From assembly GCA_947471745.1 (NCBI GenBank), contig CANJKZ010000428.1, positions 423,001 through 487,000 on the forward strand: a DNA stretch of 64,000 nucleotides, given 5' to 3'. Below the pieces are notes generated by a model. The model made no database searches. It worked only from the letters and a program-made list of their open reading frames with translations, and was not told the DNA's origin. A program made the translations under genes and the position numbers. The DNA is from Closterium sp. Naga37s-1. Lineage: Eukaryota; Streptophyta; Zygnematophyceae; Desmidiales; Closteriaceae. Below, in pieces: positions 18,854 through 30,533 of this stretch (positions are counted from its first letter, which is position 1; each line of letters starts with the position of its first letter).

Positions 18854-19196
18854 TGTTACGAGTGCAATTGAGTGAACGAACGAGAATTGCACTATCGAAG
18901 CAAGAGTACAATGAGCGAAGGCATGAGCGAAGAATATATAGCGAAACTACAGTGGTAACGGTAATGGACTGTGGTTGTCGCGCGACGGGCCTGGGACTGA
19001 GGTTGGGAAAAGTGTCGAAGCGGAGGCCCGGAGCGCGGGTTACCCGCCGAGCCGTGAGGTCGGGGTGCGACGTGCGAAGGTGGCGGGCGGATTGTCGATG
19101 CGAGGATTGCGAGTGGTAACGGTGCTGACTGTGGTGCTACAGTGCTGTACGCGTTGAGTAGGGACGCGAAGTAAGGAAAAATAGATTTTCCTTGCA
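18854..19196 (-). repeat. 5' LTR of the gypsy element
   Basis: 343 bp, one mismatch noticed to the other LTR. On the minus strand it should hold the element promoter. A TATATA run lies at 18934-18939 (plus strand AATATATAGC). Confidence 0.95.
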
Positions 19197-19441
19197 CAAA
19201 CGATACAATGAAAGTGACAAGACAAATAAGGGAAAAGGGATCCGTAATTCTTTACACTCTCCCACCTTCCAAACATGACCTCATGACTAGGTCTAAACAT
19301 GGAAACACAAATGACCACACAGCAAATGCACTTTCCAGCTATTTACCAGAGCTACTTGGTTTGGTCCTGCACCTAGATGTATTTCACATTGAACCATTCC
19401 TAGCATAGTGCTATTCCATGTAACAGGTCAGAAAATCCATC

Positions 19442-21086
19442 CTACCACCACACGCCCGGGGACTTTTGAGGGAGCCATCCTTTCTCTCTGCTCTTGACGA
19501 AGCTCCAGTGCTCGTAACCTGCCCATGAACGTGGCAGGGGAAAGGACTCAGATTAACTGCACAATGCAGTGGAAAGAAAGAAAAATATCTCAATCATGCC
19601 ACTCCATGTCCCTCTACAACGCACGCTTGCCGTGTCAGGACGCTCTCAACTTCCCCCACATCCACTCATTCCTCTACCCCCTAACTTCCCCTCACCGCCT
19701 GCCCTTCCCCCAGATCATACCGAGCGAGATATTATGCTTGAGCGACCAGAAGAACCAGCCGGCCTGTGCGGTGGCAAAGGCCTGCAGCTGCGCCTTGCTG
19801 AATGCCGCCTGGTAGCTGTCGTCAGGATGCGCCATGGCATTGGAGAACTCTCCCACCAGCACTGGCCGCCCAAACTGCACAGGGAGTATGCAGGGGAGCA
19901 GCGATGGAATGGCAGAGTGGCGGGGGTGGAACAGAGGGGAAGGGAGAGAGGTTGATGCCAGGTGAGGCTTGTACGGCAAGAAAGCACAAGTGGGTTGGCT
20001 TGGCATGGCACCAAACAGGTTGGCACAACAAGAGATCAGCAATGGCCATGGCTGAGCGCGCTCACCTGCTGGTAGTCCCTGAGCTTGGCAGGCATGGTGG
20101 TGCGCGTGTACTCCACCTCCTGCGCGGCCGTCATCTTCTTGTTGTTCACCAGCTCGGGATTAAACACATTGTACAGGTGCGACTCGAGGATCACGTTCGT
20201 GTGGATGTTGTCGTACAGGTGCCAGTGCACCTCCCATATGTTGGACCCGATGCGCCCCTCCATGGACATGAACACGCACTTGGCGCCCTTGCGCAGCGCC
20301 TTGTACCCCGCGCTGTAGTACTTCTTCAGCAGCGGCAGCGACACGCCTGACTGCACCCCGTACGCCCACGGCGCCGCCGGCTCGTTGACTAACCCGATCC
20401 CTAGGAACTCGCTCTTCCCGCCGTACCGCTTCCCGAGCCACTCCACAAGCTGGAGCGACTTCTGGTAGTTGGCTGCGAGCGGCCAGAGCGTGAGCGAGTC
20501 CCGCGACCCGTACGTGCCGCTCTGCGTCCCGGGGAGAACGTGCAGGGACAGCCAGATGCGGATGCCGTACTTCCTCCCCATGGTGAACGCCCAGTCCAGG
20601 CGCTCCCGCGTGCCTGCCGCCCAGGGGTACTCGGGTTTAGGGTCCTGCATGACCCAGTAGGGGATGGGGATGCGCGCGGCGTTGAGCCCCTGGCGCCTCA
20701 TGTACCGGAAGTCGGCTTGTGTGAGGAAGGCGGTGCGGAAGGACGACATGTAGGGCGTGACCTTGCTGGGACCGACAGAGGCGGCGAGCTGCCACTCGTC
20801 GTCCCGCGTGCCCGTCTGGTGGTTGGGGGGAGGGGGAGGAGGAGAGAGGGGAAGGGTGGAGAGGGTTGGTGAGTTAGCAAGGGCGTTAGTGGATTATGAG
20901 TGAGCGGAGAGGGAAGGAACGAGAGAAAGGATGGGGTGGTCGCGAGCGGGAAGAAGCGGTGGTGAGATGAGATTGCAATCCGTTAGTGCCCAGGGTAAGA
21001 TGCGTTGCAGGGCAGTAACGGATTTTCTACTTGCCAGGGCGTTAACGCGGGTCAGGCCCACGTACTAAATAAATTCACTCTCGAGA

Positions 21087-21119
<33 letters not shown>

Positions 21120-24100
21120 GTACGATGGTGACGGCGAAGGCAGTGTCCCCCGACCATGAGGTGGAGGTGCCATCAGCCACGAGGTCGCCTGATGCGGTGG
21201 CGCGCAGCATCTTGCCGTTGGCCGCTACCACTCGCACCAGCGACAGACTGCTGTCCTTGAACTGGAAGGAGAAGTCCGAGTACTGGCGGTTGGGAGGCCG
21301 GGGGAGTGAGGCGGAGAGGAGAGGAGAGGAGAGGAGAGGAGAGGAGAGGAGAGGAGAGGAGAGGAGAGGACAGGAGATGGAGGGAGAGAGGAGAGAGAGA
21401 GTAGGGGGGTGTTTGAGAGGCTGGAAGAACTCATACTGCTGGTACCTGAACTGAAAAAAGATGTCAGTCCGAACATCATATGTGCATGTATGCCTTTGTC
21501 CAAGCGTGCACATGCATGCAGGCATGCATGCGTGCGTGCGCGTGTGCGTGCGTGTGTGTGTGTGTGTGTGCAGAGCACCTTCTTGGTGGGGTTGGGTGAG
21601 CCAGCGACGACAGAGGAGCCTGAGAGCGCCCAGTACTGCGTGCCCTGCACTCGCACCTGCTCCCGGAGAGATGACGCCAGGTGCAACCGAGGGAGCGGGG
21701 GAGGAGTGGGAGGGAGGGGTGGGGGAGAGAGGGGGAAAGAGAGGGAAAGGAGAGAAGGACAGGGTGAGGTGAAAAAACTGGTGTCCTGTAGGACGGACAG
21801 GATAGCGGGGGGTAGTGGTGTGAGGAGAAAGGAGAGTGAAGGGGCGGTGGAAGGAGAGGGTGCACGGGGGAGAAGGCAAAGGAGAGTAGGTGAAGAGAAT
21901 TGGGCCATGGTGAAGGAAACTGGTGATGACTGGGATAAGGAATGCTTGATATCTGGGAAAAGAAACAGGGGGACATGTTGGTCTGATGGTGGTGGTTCCT
22001 CCGACGGACTTCTGTGTTGCATGCATGTGAACGTGTGCACGCAAATATGTGTGCATGCGTGTGCATGTGCATGCATGGGTGCATGCATGGGTGCATGCAT
22101 GCATACCTGGTACTTGGCGCCGTTGGTGCGGAGGAAGAAGATGCCGTCATAGCCCGGAGTGGAGTCCTTGCATATGATCTGCCGGGGGGAGAGGGCGACG
22201 GGGAGGGCGAGAGGGAGGGCGAGAGGGAGGGCGAGAGGGAGGGCGAGGGGAGGAGGGAGGAAGGGAACAGGCAGATTGCAGACGTAGAGACATCAAGAAG
22301 GGGTGTGAAGGGGCGAAGGTGGGGGAGGGACGTACAGGGGGATGCGATCAAGGTGATGGTGGGTGGTGCGTGAGAGGGTGGGTGAGTGAGTGAGTTAGTG
22401 AGAGGGTGGGTGAGTGAGTGAGTTAGTGAGAGGGTGGGTGAGTGAGTGAGTTAGTGAGAGGGTGGGTGAGTGAGTTAGTGAGAGGGTGGGTGAGTGAGTG
22501 AGTTAGTGAGAGGGTGGGTGAGTGAGTGAGTTAGTGAGAGGGTGGGTGAGTGAGTGAGTTAGTGAGAGGGTGGGTGAGTGAGTGAGTGAGTGGGGCCCAG
22601 TTAGCGGTGACAGGCTGTGAGGAGCACGTACCGTGCTGCCGCCATAGTTCTTGGCCGTGACATACTTCTTGGTCGTCATCGATTGCAGCCGGAACTGATG
22701 GCCGCGGATAGGGGGGAATCGAACCATGGATGGGCGCATGGGTGGGGAGAGGAGGCAGAGCACGGGAGCAGGGGAGAGAGGTGAGAGAGGTGAGAGAGGT
22801 GAGAGAGGTGAGAAGGACAAACAGGCACCAACCGGATTCTCTCTGCCACTCCACTCCACCAGCAGCAGCGGCAACTTTAGTCCATGATCGACAGCATCAG
22901 ATACACCTACCACTTATCCTTCCCGGCATTTCCCAGATCTCTCTTTCCCAATCCCCCACATCCCTCAAGTTCCCCTCCTCCTCCCTTCCCCCCCCCCGCG
23001 CACCATGGTGCCGTCCTTCCACTTGCGCGGGGTGCTGTACAGCCCGGGGTTCATCCACCGCTCGTACACGAGCCACCCGCCCACGTTGGCGCCGCGAATG
23101 GCGGGCACCATCATGGCCTCGAACACCACGAACGCCTCCCACTCCGACGGCGACGTCGCCCACCGCAGCAGCTGGTCGCCCTTGTTGCCGCTCGCACTCA
23201 CGTACTTGCCGTCGTACGCCAGTAGGTTGATCTGCGGGGAGGAGAGCGGGGGTAGAGCGAGGGAAAGGGGGAAGAGAGGGGTGTGGGGAGAAGGTGGGGA
23301 ATAAAGGGGAGGGTTGTTGTTCCAGGGGTGCGGGGCGGCAGCGGGACCAGGCACAACAATCGCAGCAGCTGGTCGCCCTTGTTGCCGCTCGCGCTTATGT
23401 ACTTGCCGTCATATGCCAGGAGGTTGATTTGCAGGGAGGTGGGGTGAAGAGCAAAGGAAGGGGGAGAATAGTTCCAGCAGTGTGGAGCGGAGGGACCACC
23501 CGGCTTTGACTATGCTATGGTAAAGAAGAAGAAGAAGAAAAACTCTTGTGTGCACAACTCCTCTCAGATAAAGAAGCTCCCGTGCACTCCCGTGTATTCC
23601 CGTACGTTCTACTCACGGTATCAGCGCCGGCGGAGACGATGGTGAAGATGGTGGTGCGGTCCGCCTTGGGCGTGAGGTCCAGGGTGGGGAACTTGGCGTT
23701 GATGCCCGTGTACACGCCGCCCGCGCGCACGTACTTGCCGTTCGGCACTTGCAGGCGGATCTGGTGGCGCGTTGTGGCGCGCGGGGAGGGGGAGAAGTGG
23801 GAGGAAGGGGAGGGGGGAAACGGGGGGGGGGGGAGGAGAAGGAAGAGAAGGGGGAAGAGGTTGGAGAGGAAGGGCACGGCTGCAATGGGGAAATGGGGAT
23901 GCTGTGGGGGTATCGCTGTTGAGTGCTTTCACAACACGGCTGCAACGCACACGGGCGGGGGTGGTTCGTCCAGAGAGAGGCCACGATATGGTGAGGGCAT
24001 GGCGGGGGGAGGGCATGTCGGGGAGGCCATGGGGCGGACCTGCGTGTTGGAGACGCGCGAGACGAGGAAGGACGACAGGATGCTGGGCTCGCCGCGGTGC

Positions 24101-24189
24101 GGCGACTGCACCGTGCCGCCGCCGCCGCCCCACGACTTGGCGTTCTCCGGACCCCACCACGTCTGAAACGCCTTGGACATCAGATGCAC
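19442..24189 (-). CDS. GH5 exo-1,3-beta-glucanase-like protein with fascin-like repeats (5' exon unresolved)
   Basis: Eleven exons resolved, all with GT-AG borders and matching phases: 24040-24189, 23617-23760, 23004-23231, 22632-22694, 22107-22178, 21579-21656, 21124-21282, 20066-20815, 19721-19874, 19442-19518 (stop TAG), plus a missing start exon right of 24189. The product resembles the plant 'glucan 1,3-beta-glucosidase A-like' family. In order: a fascin-like beta-trefoil segment (LQVPNGKYVRAGG, LLAYDGKYVSASG), the GH5 opening GANVGGWLVYERWMNPGLY, an inserted trefoil domain (RLQSMTTKKYV, VRVQGTQYWALSG), then the catalytic barrel with the acid/base in GLVNEP and the nucleophile in LVGEFS. 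The ending EHWSFV fits the family. It likely acts on beta-1,3-glucan of the wall or as a secreted enzyme. A signal peptide must lie in the unseen exon. One intron contains a decayed copy of exon 23004-23231. Confidence 0.88.
21088..21118. repeat. 31-base poly(A) run at a GH5 intron start
   Basis: On the minus strand it is a T run five bases after the splice donor GTACG of exon 21124-21282. It may be the scar of a retroposed sequence or a simple repeat. No target duplication was found. Confidence 0.8.
21313..21370. repeat. AGAGG/GGAGA pentanucleotide microsatellite
   Basis: About eleven tandem units lie in a GH5 intron. On the minus strand it supplies a long pyrimidine tract ahead of the acceptor of exon 21124-21282. 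Confidence 0.85.
22376..22592. repeat. 28-bp minisatellite in a GH5 intron
   Basis: About eight units of GAGAGGGTGGGTGAGTGAG followed by TGAGTTAGT lie in tandem, one unit shortened. They are nearly identical, so the array is young. Confidence 0.85.
23361..23430 (-). pseudogene. Decayed copy of a GH5 exon inside an intron
   Basis: Bases 23361-23430 repeat 23164-23233 with few differences, encoding NLLAYDGKYISASGNKGDQL in the same orientation. The splice acceptor GCAG of the real exon has become GCAA in the copy, so the copy can no longer be spliced in at that site. Confidence 0.85.
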
Positions 24190-26945
24190 CTGTTGCGCGC
24201 GCGCGACGGCGGCGGAGCAAGCGGAACGGGAAGCGGAAGGGGAAATGGAAGAGGGTAGAGGTTAAGGGGAAGGTTAGGGGCAGGTAACGAGAAGGTCGGG
24301 TCCGAGGATGGGGCGCGACGAGTGGAGACACAAGGTGGGAGAAATAACTCTCTGCGCGGACCCTCTTAAGGCGTCTCAATGCCCGATGCGACTCGAAGCC
24401 CAGGAGAAAATCCAAGGCGCCTAGACGCGAAAAGCAAGGCATCTACACGCCAAGGGTTTTCATTATTTCGGGTTTTGGGAGTAGCCTCAATGGCAGCTGC
24501 CGGGGCGCACTGCACGTGGCGGGCATGTGCGAGCCGTCCTACCCGCCCATCCGTTTCTCCTATCCGCCCCAGTCTCTCCAGGTCCTCCTTCCCCTCTTCC
24601 CCGAACAATTCTTCTCCTTTCCGCCAGCCCCCGTCTTTTTCCGACCACCCCTCCCTTTTTCTCCGTCCCCTTACCCCCGGCCCTATCCCCGTGCATCATA
24701 CCCGCGCGCCGTGCGCCATCTGCGCGCTGATCCACTTGGATTTGAACGACGGCCTGCCCCTGGGAATGCGCGGCGCGCGGTTGGAGCAGCACGGGCCGCG
24801 GCACCGCGGACCCACGACCTGCGCTGAGCGCTTGCCCGCGGAGGAAGAGGAGGAGGATGAGGATGAGGAGGAGGAGGAGGAGGAGGAGGAGGAGGAGGAG
24901 GAGGAGGAGGAGGAGGAGGAGGAGGAGGAGGAGGAGGAGGAGGAGGAGGAGGCATTGCGCGGACTGGAGCCGTCATTCGATGCGAGCCACGCGGAATTGG
25001 CGGATGATGCTGCGGATGACGTGAGCGTGTAGCTGGATCGTGGTGCGAGAGGGGGGAGGCGCAGGGAGAGACGGTGAGAAGAGGGAGAGAGAGAGAGGGG
25101 TGAAAGGAGCAACCAGGGGGGTTGATGAGAAGAAGAGCGAGGGGTCGTCACTCGCACAGTGAAGGGACTTGAGGCGGAAGGGCGCGAAAAACTGCGCAAG
25201 GCCGCAGAAGGTCGCGGAAGGGTGCAACAAACCGCGGAAGGGTGCGGGGTGCGGAAGGTTAAGGTAGGGCGGGGAAGGGCGGAAGGGCGGGTGGGGGTGC
25301 ATTGAGCTGGAAATTCGGATGTGCAGCGAGAGGGTCAGCGCTGCTTCAATAGGATTGATGGCGCGAAAAGAGTGGGCGTGGGGGTAGGGGGAAGAGGCGG
25401 GGGGGAGTGCGGGAGGAGTTGGGGAAGCAATACCAGAACACGGAGAATCAGTGCCGTCCTGTCACCGTTCTGGTCTCAAACGCTAACTAGGGCGAGCACA
25501 AAACAACAACATGGCATGCACGTAATTGTGGACCCAACAGCAACCACAGCATATCATCGTATGGACTCACCTCGCAAGCTGTAGACAAAAAAGGCTTGCA
25601 ACGGCGGCAGCGGCTAATTGCCGTGGTTGCCGATCGCGAGTGCGCGCCATGGCGTGACCGTATCACACGGGCCTCGAAGACGGCCTTGGGATCCTGAGGT
25701 AAGAAACTTCACGAATCGACTAATTCGATTTTGCCTTGTCACAGTCGATGTGGTTTCTCTTTTCTTCTAATAATTCGCCGGGGTGCCGACGAGGAAGATC
25801 GTGTGCGCAAGGGAGAGGCGCCTAAGCTCTACCGCGATCAAGAATGTCGCGAGTGGTCGTGGCGAATGGTCAGGTCAAATCAAAATAAGGGAAGCAAGTG
25901 AGGCTCAATTGTTGAGCCTCTTTTTGTCTACGTTCTCCCGTGCTCTTACTCTCGCGCGTGCATCATCCAAGGAAACGTCTGACGCGTACTTCCCATTCGG
26001 TCGAATCTGGTGCGTGGCGTTGGAAACCGGTCCTAGTTCTTCACCAATTTAGACCGCGCGGAAACAGTCCAAACCGTGACAAAACGATTGTTCAACCATC
26101 AGGTCGTCGTCCTGTTTTTCTGTCGCTCCCACAAGCGCACCCACATTCGTCGGTCCTTCCCTCGCCCTCACCAACGACGCATGCCTATCCCCAACCGTGC
26201 CTGCGCGTATCTCCACTGAATTTCGCCAGTGAAGCCTAGTTTCGGTAACCATTTCCCACAGAACAATCTTCGCCGTGTGGACAGCGTGGGATCGCGAGCA
26301 TGTCCAGATCATTCCAGGTTTCGCAGGGACATTCCTGGTGGGTGGGACAGTTCCCACCTCCCCCCCACCCGTTTGGCGAATCACGTCTTCTGTGTTTGAC
26401 GGGAATGGAGCCGCGTGAACCGTGAACTCCTCGTTTCGTCATCTCGTCGAACACCTCTCAAACACAAGAAGCGGCGGCGGCGCGGCCTCCTTGTTCCACC
26501 CACGACGTGCCCCATGTCTGGAAGGCAGTGGTGCGTTTTGTCGCAAAGCCACTTTTCAAGGTATAATCTGACGCGTCACAAAACAAAAGCTGTGTTGGTA
26601 ACTCACCGACATAATCACCACAATTGAATGGCTGCATACATGAACTTTCACCTAGATACCTTAGATACTGTCCTTGAGTGCATCCTATCAGTGCGGCAGC
26701 TTAATCCACAATATTTACTTCAACCTCGTCACGGTCCCATTACGGGGTTGATTTTTGTACCAGTGTGCAAGAAACACAGCCAATCTATAACATAGCAAAC
26801 GACAACAACGCCTGATACTGTAAAAGCAGTCCAGAGAGCAAAAGAAAAAAAAAAAAACCAATCACGTCACGTGGCAGTCATCTGTGCTTTCCAGCATTTC
26901 GAAACAAATGAAGTTTACTTCAAATTCTACACTAAACCTAGCGGG
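24190..26945. other. GH5 5' region and intergenic space; no gene resolved
   Basis: The missing GH5 start exon should lie in the first part. The minus strand around 24705-24840 (GRPSFKSKWISAQ) has codon-like character but no donor in the phase required, so I do not assign it. A pure GAG/AGG trinucleotide array fills about 24840-24951. Sequence from 25030 to 26900 shows no protein family. A CAAAAAAAAAAAAACC run is at 26847. Confidence 0.5.
24840..24951. repeat. (GAG)n trinucleotide array
   Basis: More than 30 units, slightly interrupted at the left (GAT inserts). It makes poly-Glu, poly-Ser or poly-Pro in the various frames and explains the long open frames there. Confidence 0.9.
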
Positions 26946-28887
26946 TTACTGCTTGGCTGCTGCTGCATCTGCTGCGGCCATCTTGCCCAGGTCCAGCAAC
27001 TCCTTGAGCTTGCCATCTATCTGCTCCTCAGACAGGCCTTCCAGTGCCATGCTGTGCTCCACTCCATAGTCTGCGCACAGAAAGGCAGTACGAGAGGCAT
27101 GCACCGGGAAAGCAGGAACAAGAAGAAAGGGATAGATGGACGGATGGGAGGCCATGAAGAAACCGGGTGAGGAAATGACAGAACAAGGGGGAGACTGAAA
27201 AAAGGGACCGGGAGAAGGGAAAGGGGTTAAAGGGAGGGGTGTTGGGCATTGACCGGGAGTCAAGGGAGGGGTGTTGGGCATTGGCTGGGAGTCAAGGGAT
27301 GGGTGTTGGGCATTGACTGGGAGTCAAGGGAGGGGCCAGAGGCAGTGAGGGAGCAAAAGAGCCAAGGCGATGATGGGATGGATGGAGGTGATTAGACACT
27401 GCAATGGAAGAGCAGTGCAGAACCAGTGCACACTGCACATGTACGTTTAGATCAATCAAGAGTCAGCAACACAGAGAAACAGAGAAGCACAGTGGCAGGG
27501 GCTGTCAAACACATCTGCCCGCACAGGCCTCATGCCGTCTACCATCATCCCTATGCTGCCCCCCCTCTCCCTCTTCCCCCTCCTTCCTCCCCCCTGTCCC
27601 CTCCCCACTCCCCCTCCCGCCTCCCCCCTCATCTCCCCCATACTCGCTCTTCCCTGACCACTGGAATGCATGAATGCCAAGCTCCCCACACACCAAGCAC
27701 CCTGCCCGTTCCTCTCTCCTCTCTCCCTGATCCTCTCTCCCTGTCCTCGCACACCCAGCCTCCCTCTACTTGCGGCCCCCTTCTCTACTCTCATCCGCTA
27801 TCCCAACCACCTCTTCCCACCCCACGCCTTCCTCCCCCGCCCTGCCCCACCCCGACCTCCCCTCCTCCCCGGTGCACGTCCCTCCTCCCCCGCGCCAGGG
27901 CGCACGCGGCGTACCATAGCGCGCGGTGATGCGCGGCTGCACGCCGCTGCACTCGCGTATGAGGATGGGCAGGTGCGGGTTCTGCTGCTTCAGGTCCGCG
28001 TAGTTGCGCTGCACGAACTGCCTGCGCGGAGTGGCGCGGGGAACGGCGGGGGAAGGGAGGCGTGGGGAAAGAGGAAGGGAGGGGAAGAAGCGGAGCACGG
28101 AAAGGGGGGCGATGAGGGGAGGCGCGGGGGATGAGGTGGGAAAGAAGGGGGGGGGGAGAAAAAGGTGGGGATTTGCATGGAAGCAGGGTGCGTCAGTTAA
28201 GAGAAACAAAAGGAAGGATGAGAGTGAGTGGATAAAGCGGAATGGCTGACCTGGGAGGCTTTGACGGAATGCGCGATATGGCGTGGTTCAGGCAAGAACC
28301 TGACGCCTAATGAAGCGTGCACAGGCGGACGCGTGATGTTAGCAACGGGCATGGGAACGCGTGATGCACAGAGGACTACATCGATCGATCGACCCCTGGC
28401 ACTGGCAGGACGGCGACACGAGTACAGCCTGACTGAATTTGATTGACTGACGGAAAACTGACTGATCAGGAGGAATCCGTCGTCCTTGGTTGACCGCGCT
28501 AACGTTGCACCACATGCCCCACCGAAGCCGACTAATCGCACGCCCAGCTACGCGATGTACCCCGCGCCTCTTCGTTCCGACACATTACCAATAAAAGCAG
28601 ACCCTCTACAAGGAAAACAACCAATGCGCGATTTAAAACAGCCTGTATGCCGCACTTCTAACCCCATGTTCACCCAGCCGGCGGTGAATTTCCAACTTGC
28701 CCAACGAAGCCAGACAAAAGACTTGCCTCGAGACGTCTCACAAGGTTACTGTTCCCAGTCACCCCAAATCCACACGGTTCGCGCCGAGAATCGCGGCGTA
28801 CCTGGTGGCGGAGCTCGCGGGCGAGGTTTGGCAGAGCTGGATGCGGATCTCGTGGAGGAAGCGCGAGAGCGACGCGCGCCACGACAT
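26946..28887 (-). CDS. NDUFA2: NADH dehydrogenase (complex I) 1 alpha subcomplex subunit 2, B8 subunit
   Basis: Three exons, 28802-28887, 27915-28021 and 26946-27070, with GT-AG borders and matching phases, give 105 residues, the usual length for the family. The protein reads [78 protein letters not shown]. The block [10 protein letters not shown](V/I)QP and the two Cys of the thioredoxin-like fold (LCQ..., REC) match B8 subunits of plants and animals. It is an accessory subunit of the matrix arm in mitochondria and is imported without a long cleaved presequence. The first intron is about 780 bp, the second about 840 bp and carries a 41-42-bp repeat at 27236-27335. The start is the only ATG upstream of the conserved N-terminus. 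Confidence 0.95.
27236..27335. repeat. 41-42-bp direct repeat, about 2.5 copies, in an NDUFA2 intron
   Basis: The unit contains GGGTGTTGGGCATTGACTGG and GAGTCAAGGGAG. Copies differ at only a few bases. Confidence 0.85.
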
Positions 28888-29504
28888 GATGACGGATCAA
28901 CGAACGGGCGCGGCGCGGAGCGGATCAGAGCAGAGCGCACGGATACCGTAACTACTGCCTGCGGCGAAGGCGAACGGTGATGCGAAGCGGAAGGAGTATC
29001 AGTGATGGATCCTCCCACTCGCCGCTGCACACTCCTCAAACGGATCGCTCCACGAAAACGCGTGACGTACAAGATAACGTTTTCCCAATGGCAGAGGAAT
29101 CACCGTCCGCCACGACGCTAGGCGTGATGTGCGGAGAATCGGCGAGTGGAAGGGCGACGACGAGAGGCACGCGCGGAGCGGATTGGCGGAAGTTGAATGA
29201 TGGCGCGTGTGCTGGGGGGGTTCAGTAGCGCGTGTTTGGATTGGGCCGGGGCCAGAGCTGGAGCAGAGCATAAGTGGGGAGAATGAAAAATTGGGTAAAT
29301 GGAGAGGTTCTTTACGGTGAAAGGTGGTAGGCTCAAGAACAAATTGCTGCTTATTGAGTGAATGTTATTTCTAACAAAAACAGGACACTGACGGTAGTCC
29401 CCTCCCCATTCTCAACACAAATCGCTGGACTTATATCATCTAGTATTTGGGTCATGGCTACCTCCTTACGATATTTTCCCATCAATGCCTGCCTATGTGC
29501 ATAC
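28888..29504. other. Intergenic, NDUFA2 promoter side
   Basis: It should hold the minus-strand NDUFA2 promoter and the 3' end of the next minus-strand gene. No gene recognised. Confidence 0.4.
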
Positions 29505-30533
29505 CTACACAAGCCGCATAACTAACCGCAAAGAAACAGCAACTAAACCACCGTTTGCCAAGAATGGTACGATCACACGAAGGACAGGTGGGAGAGCGGG
29601 TCCCGCGGCCTTGAGAAGAGCACAGATGACCGCAACAACCATCATAATGTTGGTAGAGTTCTGAACAAAGGTAACCAGAACACAGAAAAGCAAGGCGGTT
29701 TCAGCACATGTGTAAAGATGCAGCACAATCAAAACATGTGAGATGAGATGCCACCGTGCAAAGGGAACAAACAGAACAGGAACAAGCACAGATTCCATGC
29801 CATTACTAACCTGGACAACAAGTGCAAGAACCTTGCCAACAGCACCTTCTCCCTTCATCAGCCCGCCCAGCTCCTTCCCTGCTTGCTCCATCAGCCAATA
29901 GCAGCCCAGACAACCTGTGAGCGCCGTTGCCCCCGCCAGCAGCACCTGCTGCTGCCTGAGAGCAAAGGCGAGTTCTCCTAGGGATGAGGAGAGGAGGTAG
30001 GGCAGGAGGAGGAGGGAGAAGGAGACGGAGAGCAGGGAGTGGAAGCGTGCGAGGATAGATGAGAGAAGGGGAGCCCAGGGGAAGGAGGCGAGTGGGGGTG
30101 GGAGAGCCTTAGCTTGTTGTGGGGAGGAAGGGGAGGAGGGAGTTGGGGAGGAGGAGGTGGAGGGTTGTTTTTTCGGCCTGCTGCCAGGACTAGGATTTTT
30201 CCCTATCCCGCTGCCACTGCTGAACCGGCATGTGATTCGGGTGAAAGGCTGTGAAGGGGAGGTGGGGGGGTTAGGAGGAGCATATGGAGAGGGGGAAGGA
30301 ATAGGAACGTGGGACAGGGCGGGGGGAAGATGCGTGAGAGATGGAAAAATGCAGGAATGCAATGATGACGAGTTGTGATGAGATGTTATGAGATGAGATG
30401 CACTGGTTGCTGCTGCGAGAGACAAGGCATGAAATGCAGCCAGAGGCAAGAGGCAAGCGGCAGGAGGCAAGGCATGAGATGGCAAAACGCGGCTCTGAAC
30501 AGCCAGAAGCAGCTGCACATGCTTGCTTGCCAT
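29505..30533 (-). CDS. Unrecognised, probably organelle-targeted membrane protein
   Basis: 342 codons are open from ATG 30533. The first 145 residues are rich in Ser, Pro and Ala with few acids, like a transit peptide plus linker. The first ATG may be too far upstream. The remainder has several hydrophobic segments (SFSLLLLPYLLSSSL, VLLAGATALTGCLGCYWL, IMMVVAVICALL, VPFLANGGLVAVSLRLVM). A good GT-AG pair (donor CAG|GTTAGTAAT at 29810, acceptor TTTGTTCAG at 29661) marks a 150-bp intron that is a multiple of three and has no stop, so the frame is open either way. Splicing would remove 50 residues and leave about 292. I do not recognise the family. The next ATG codons would be alternative starts. 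Confidence 0.6.
   Translation of the reverse strand: MASKHVQLLLAVQSRVLPSHALPPAACLLPLAAFHALSLAAATSASHLITSHHNSSSLHSCIFPSLTHLPPALSHVPIPSPSPYAPPNPPTSPSQPFTRITCRFSSGSGIGKNPSPGSRPKKQPSTSSSPTPSSPSSPQQAKALPPPLASFPWAPLLSSILARFHSLLSVSFSLLLLPYLLSSSLGELAFALRQQQVLLAGATALTGCLGCYWLMEQAGKELGGLMKGEGAVGKVLALVVQVSNGMESVLVPVLFVPFARWHLISHVLIVLHLYTCAETALLFCVLVTFVQNSTNIMMVVAVICALLKAAGPALPPVLRVIVPFLANGGLVAVSLRLVMRLV

Larger units (their letters stand above)
6203..19201 (-). mobile_element. Ty3/gypsy chromovirus with target duplication, interrupted by a nested copia element
   Basis: The element spans 6208-19196 between two 343-bp LTRs. The 5-bp target duplication CAAAC is exact (6203-6207, 19197-19201). It reads on the minus strand: LTR, primer-binding site matching initiator tRNA-Met, gag, protease, RT, RNase H, integrase, a C-terminal chromodomain-like segment, polypurine tract, LTR. 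The domain order RT-RH-IN marks Ty3/gypsy, and the chromodomain-like end marks a chromovirus. A Ty1/copia element at 8801-16222 splits the RT. Breaks: a possible programmed -1 shift between gag and protease, a further frame break near 17180, and the nested insertion. This copy cannot make a full polyprotein. Confidence 0.95.

Noticed and set aside
21430-21450. Micro-exon between GH5 exons 21579-21656 and 21124-21282
   Set aside because: An acceptor-like TTTTTTCAG exists, but no donor in a workable phase. The flanking exons join cleanly in phase 0 without it.
21475-22351. Long minus-strand frames rich in His, Cys and Pro
   Set aside because: They run across GTGT and GCAT microsatellites and verified GH5 intron sequence.
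24696-25199. Minus-strand frame with poly-Ser as a possible first exon of the GH5 gene
   Set aside because: Most of it is the GAG trinucleotide array, and the only good donor (GTATGA near 24707) is in the wrong phase for exon 24040-24189.
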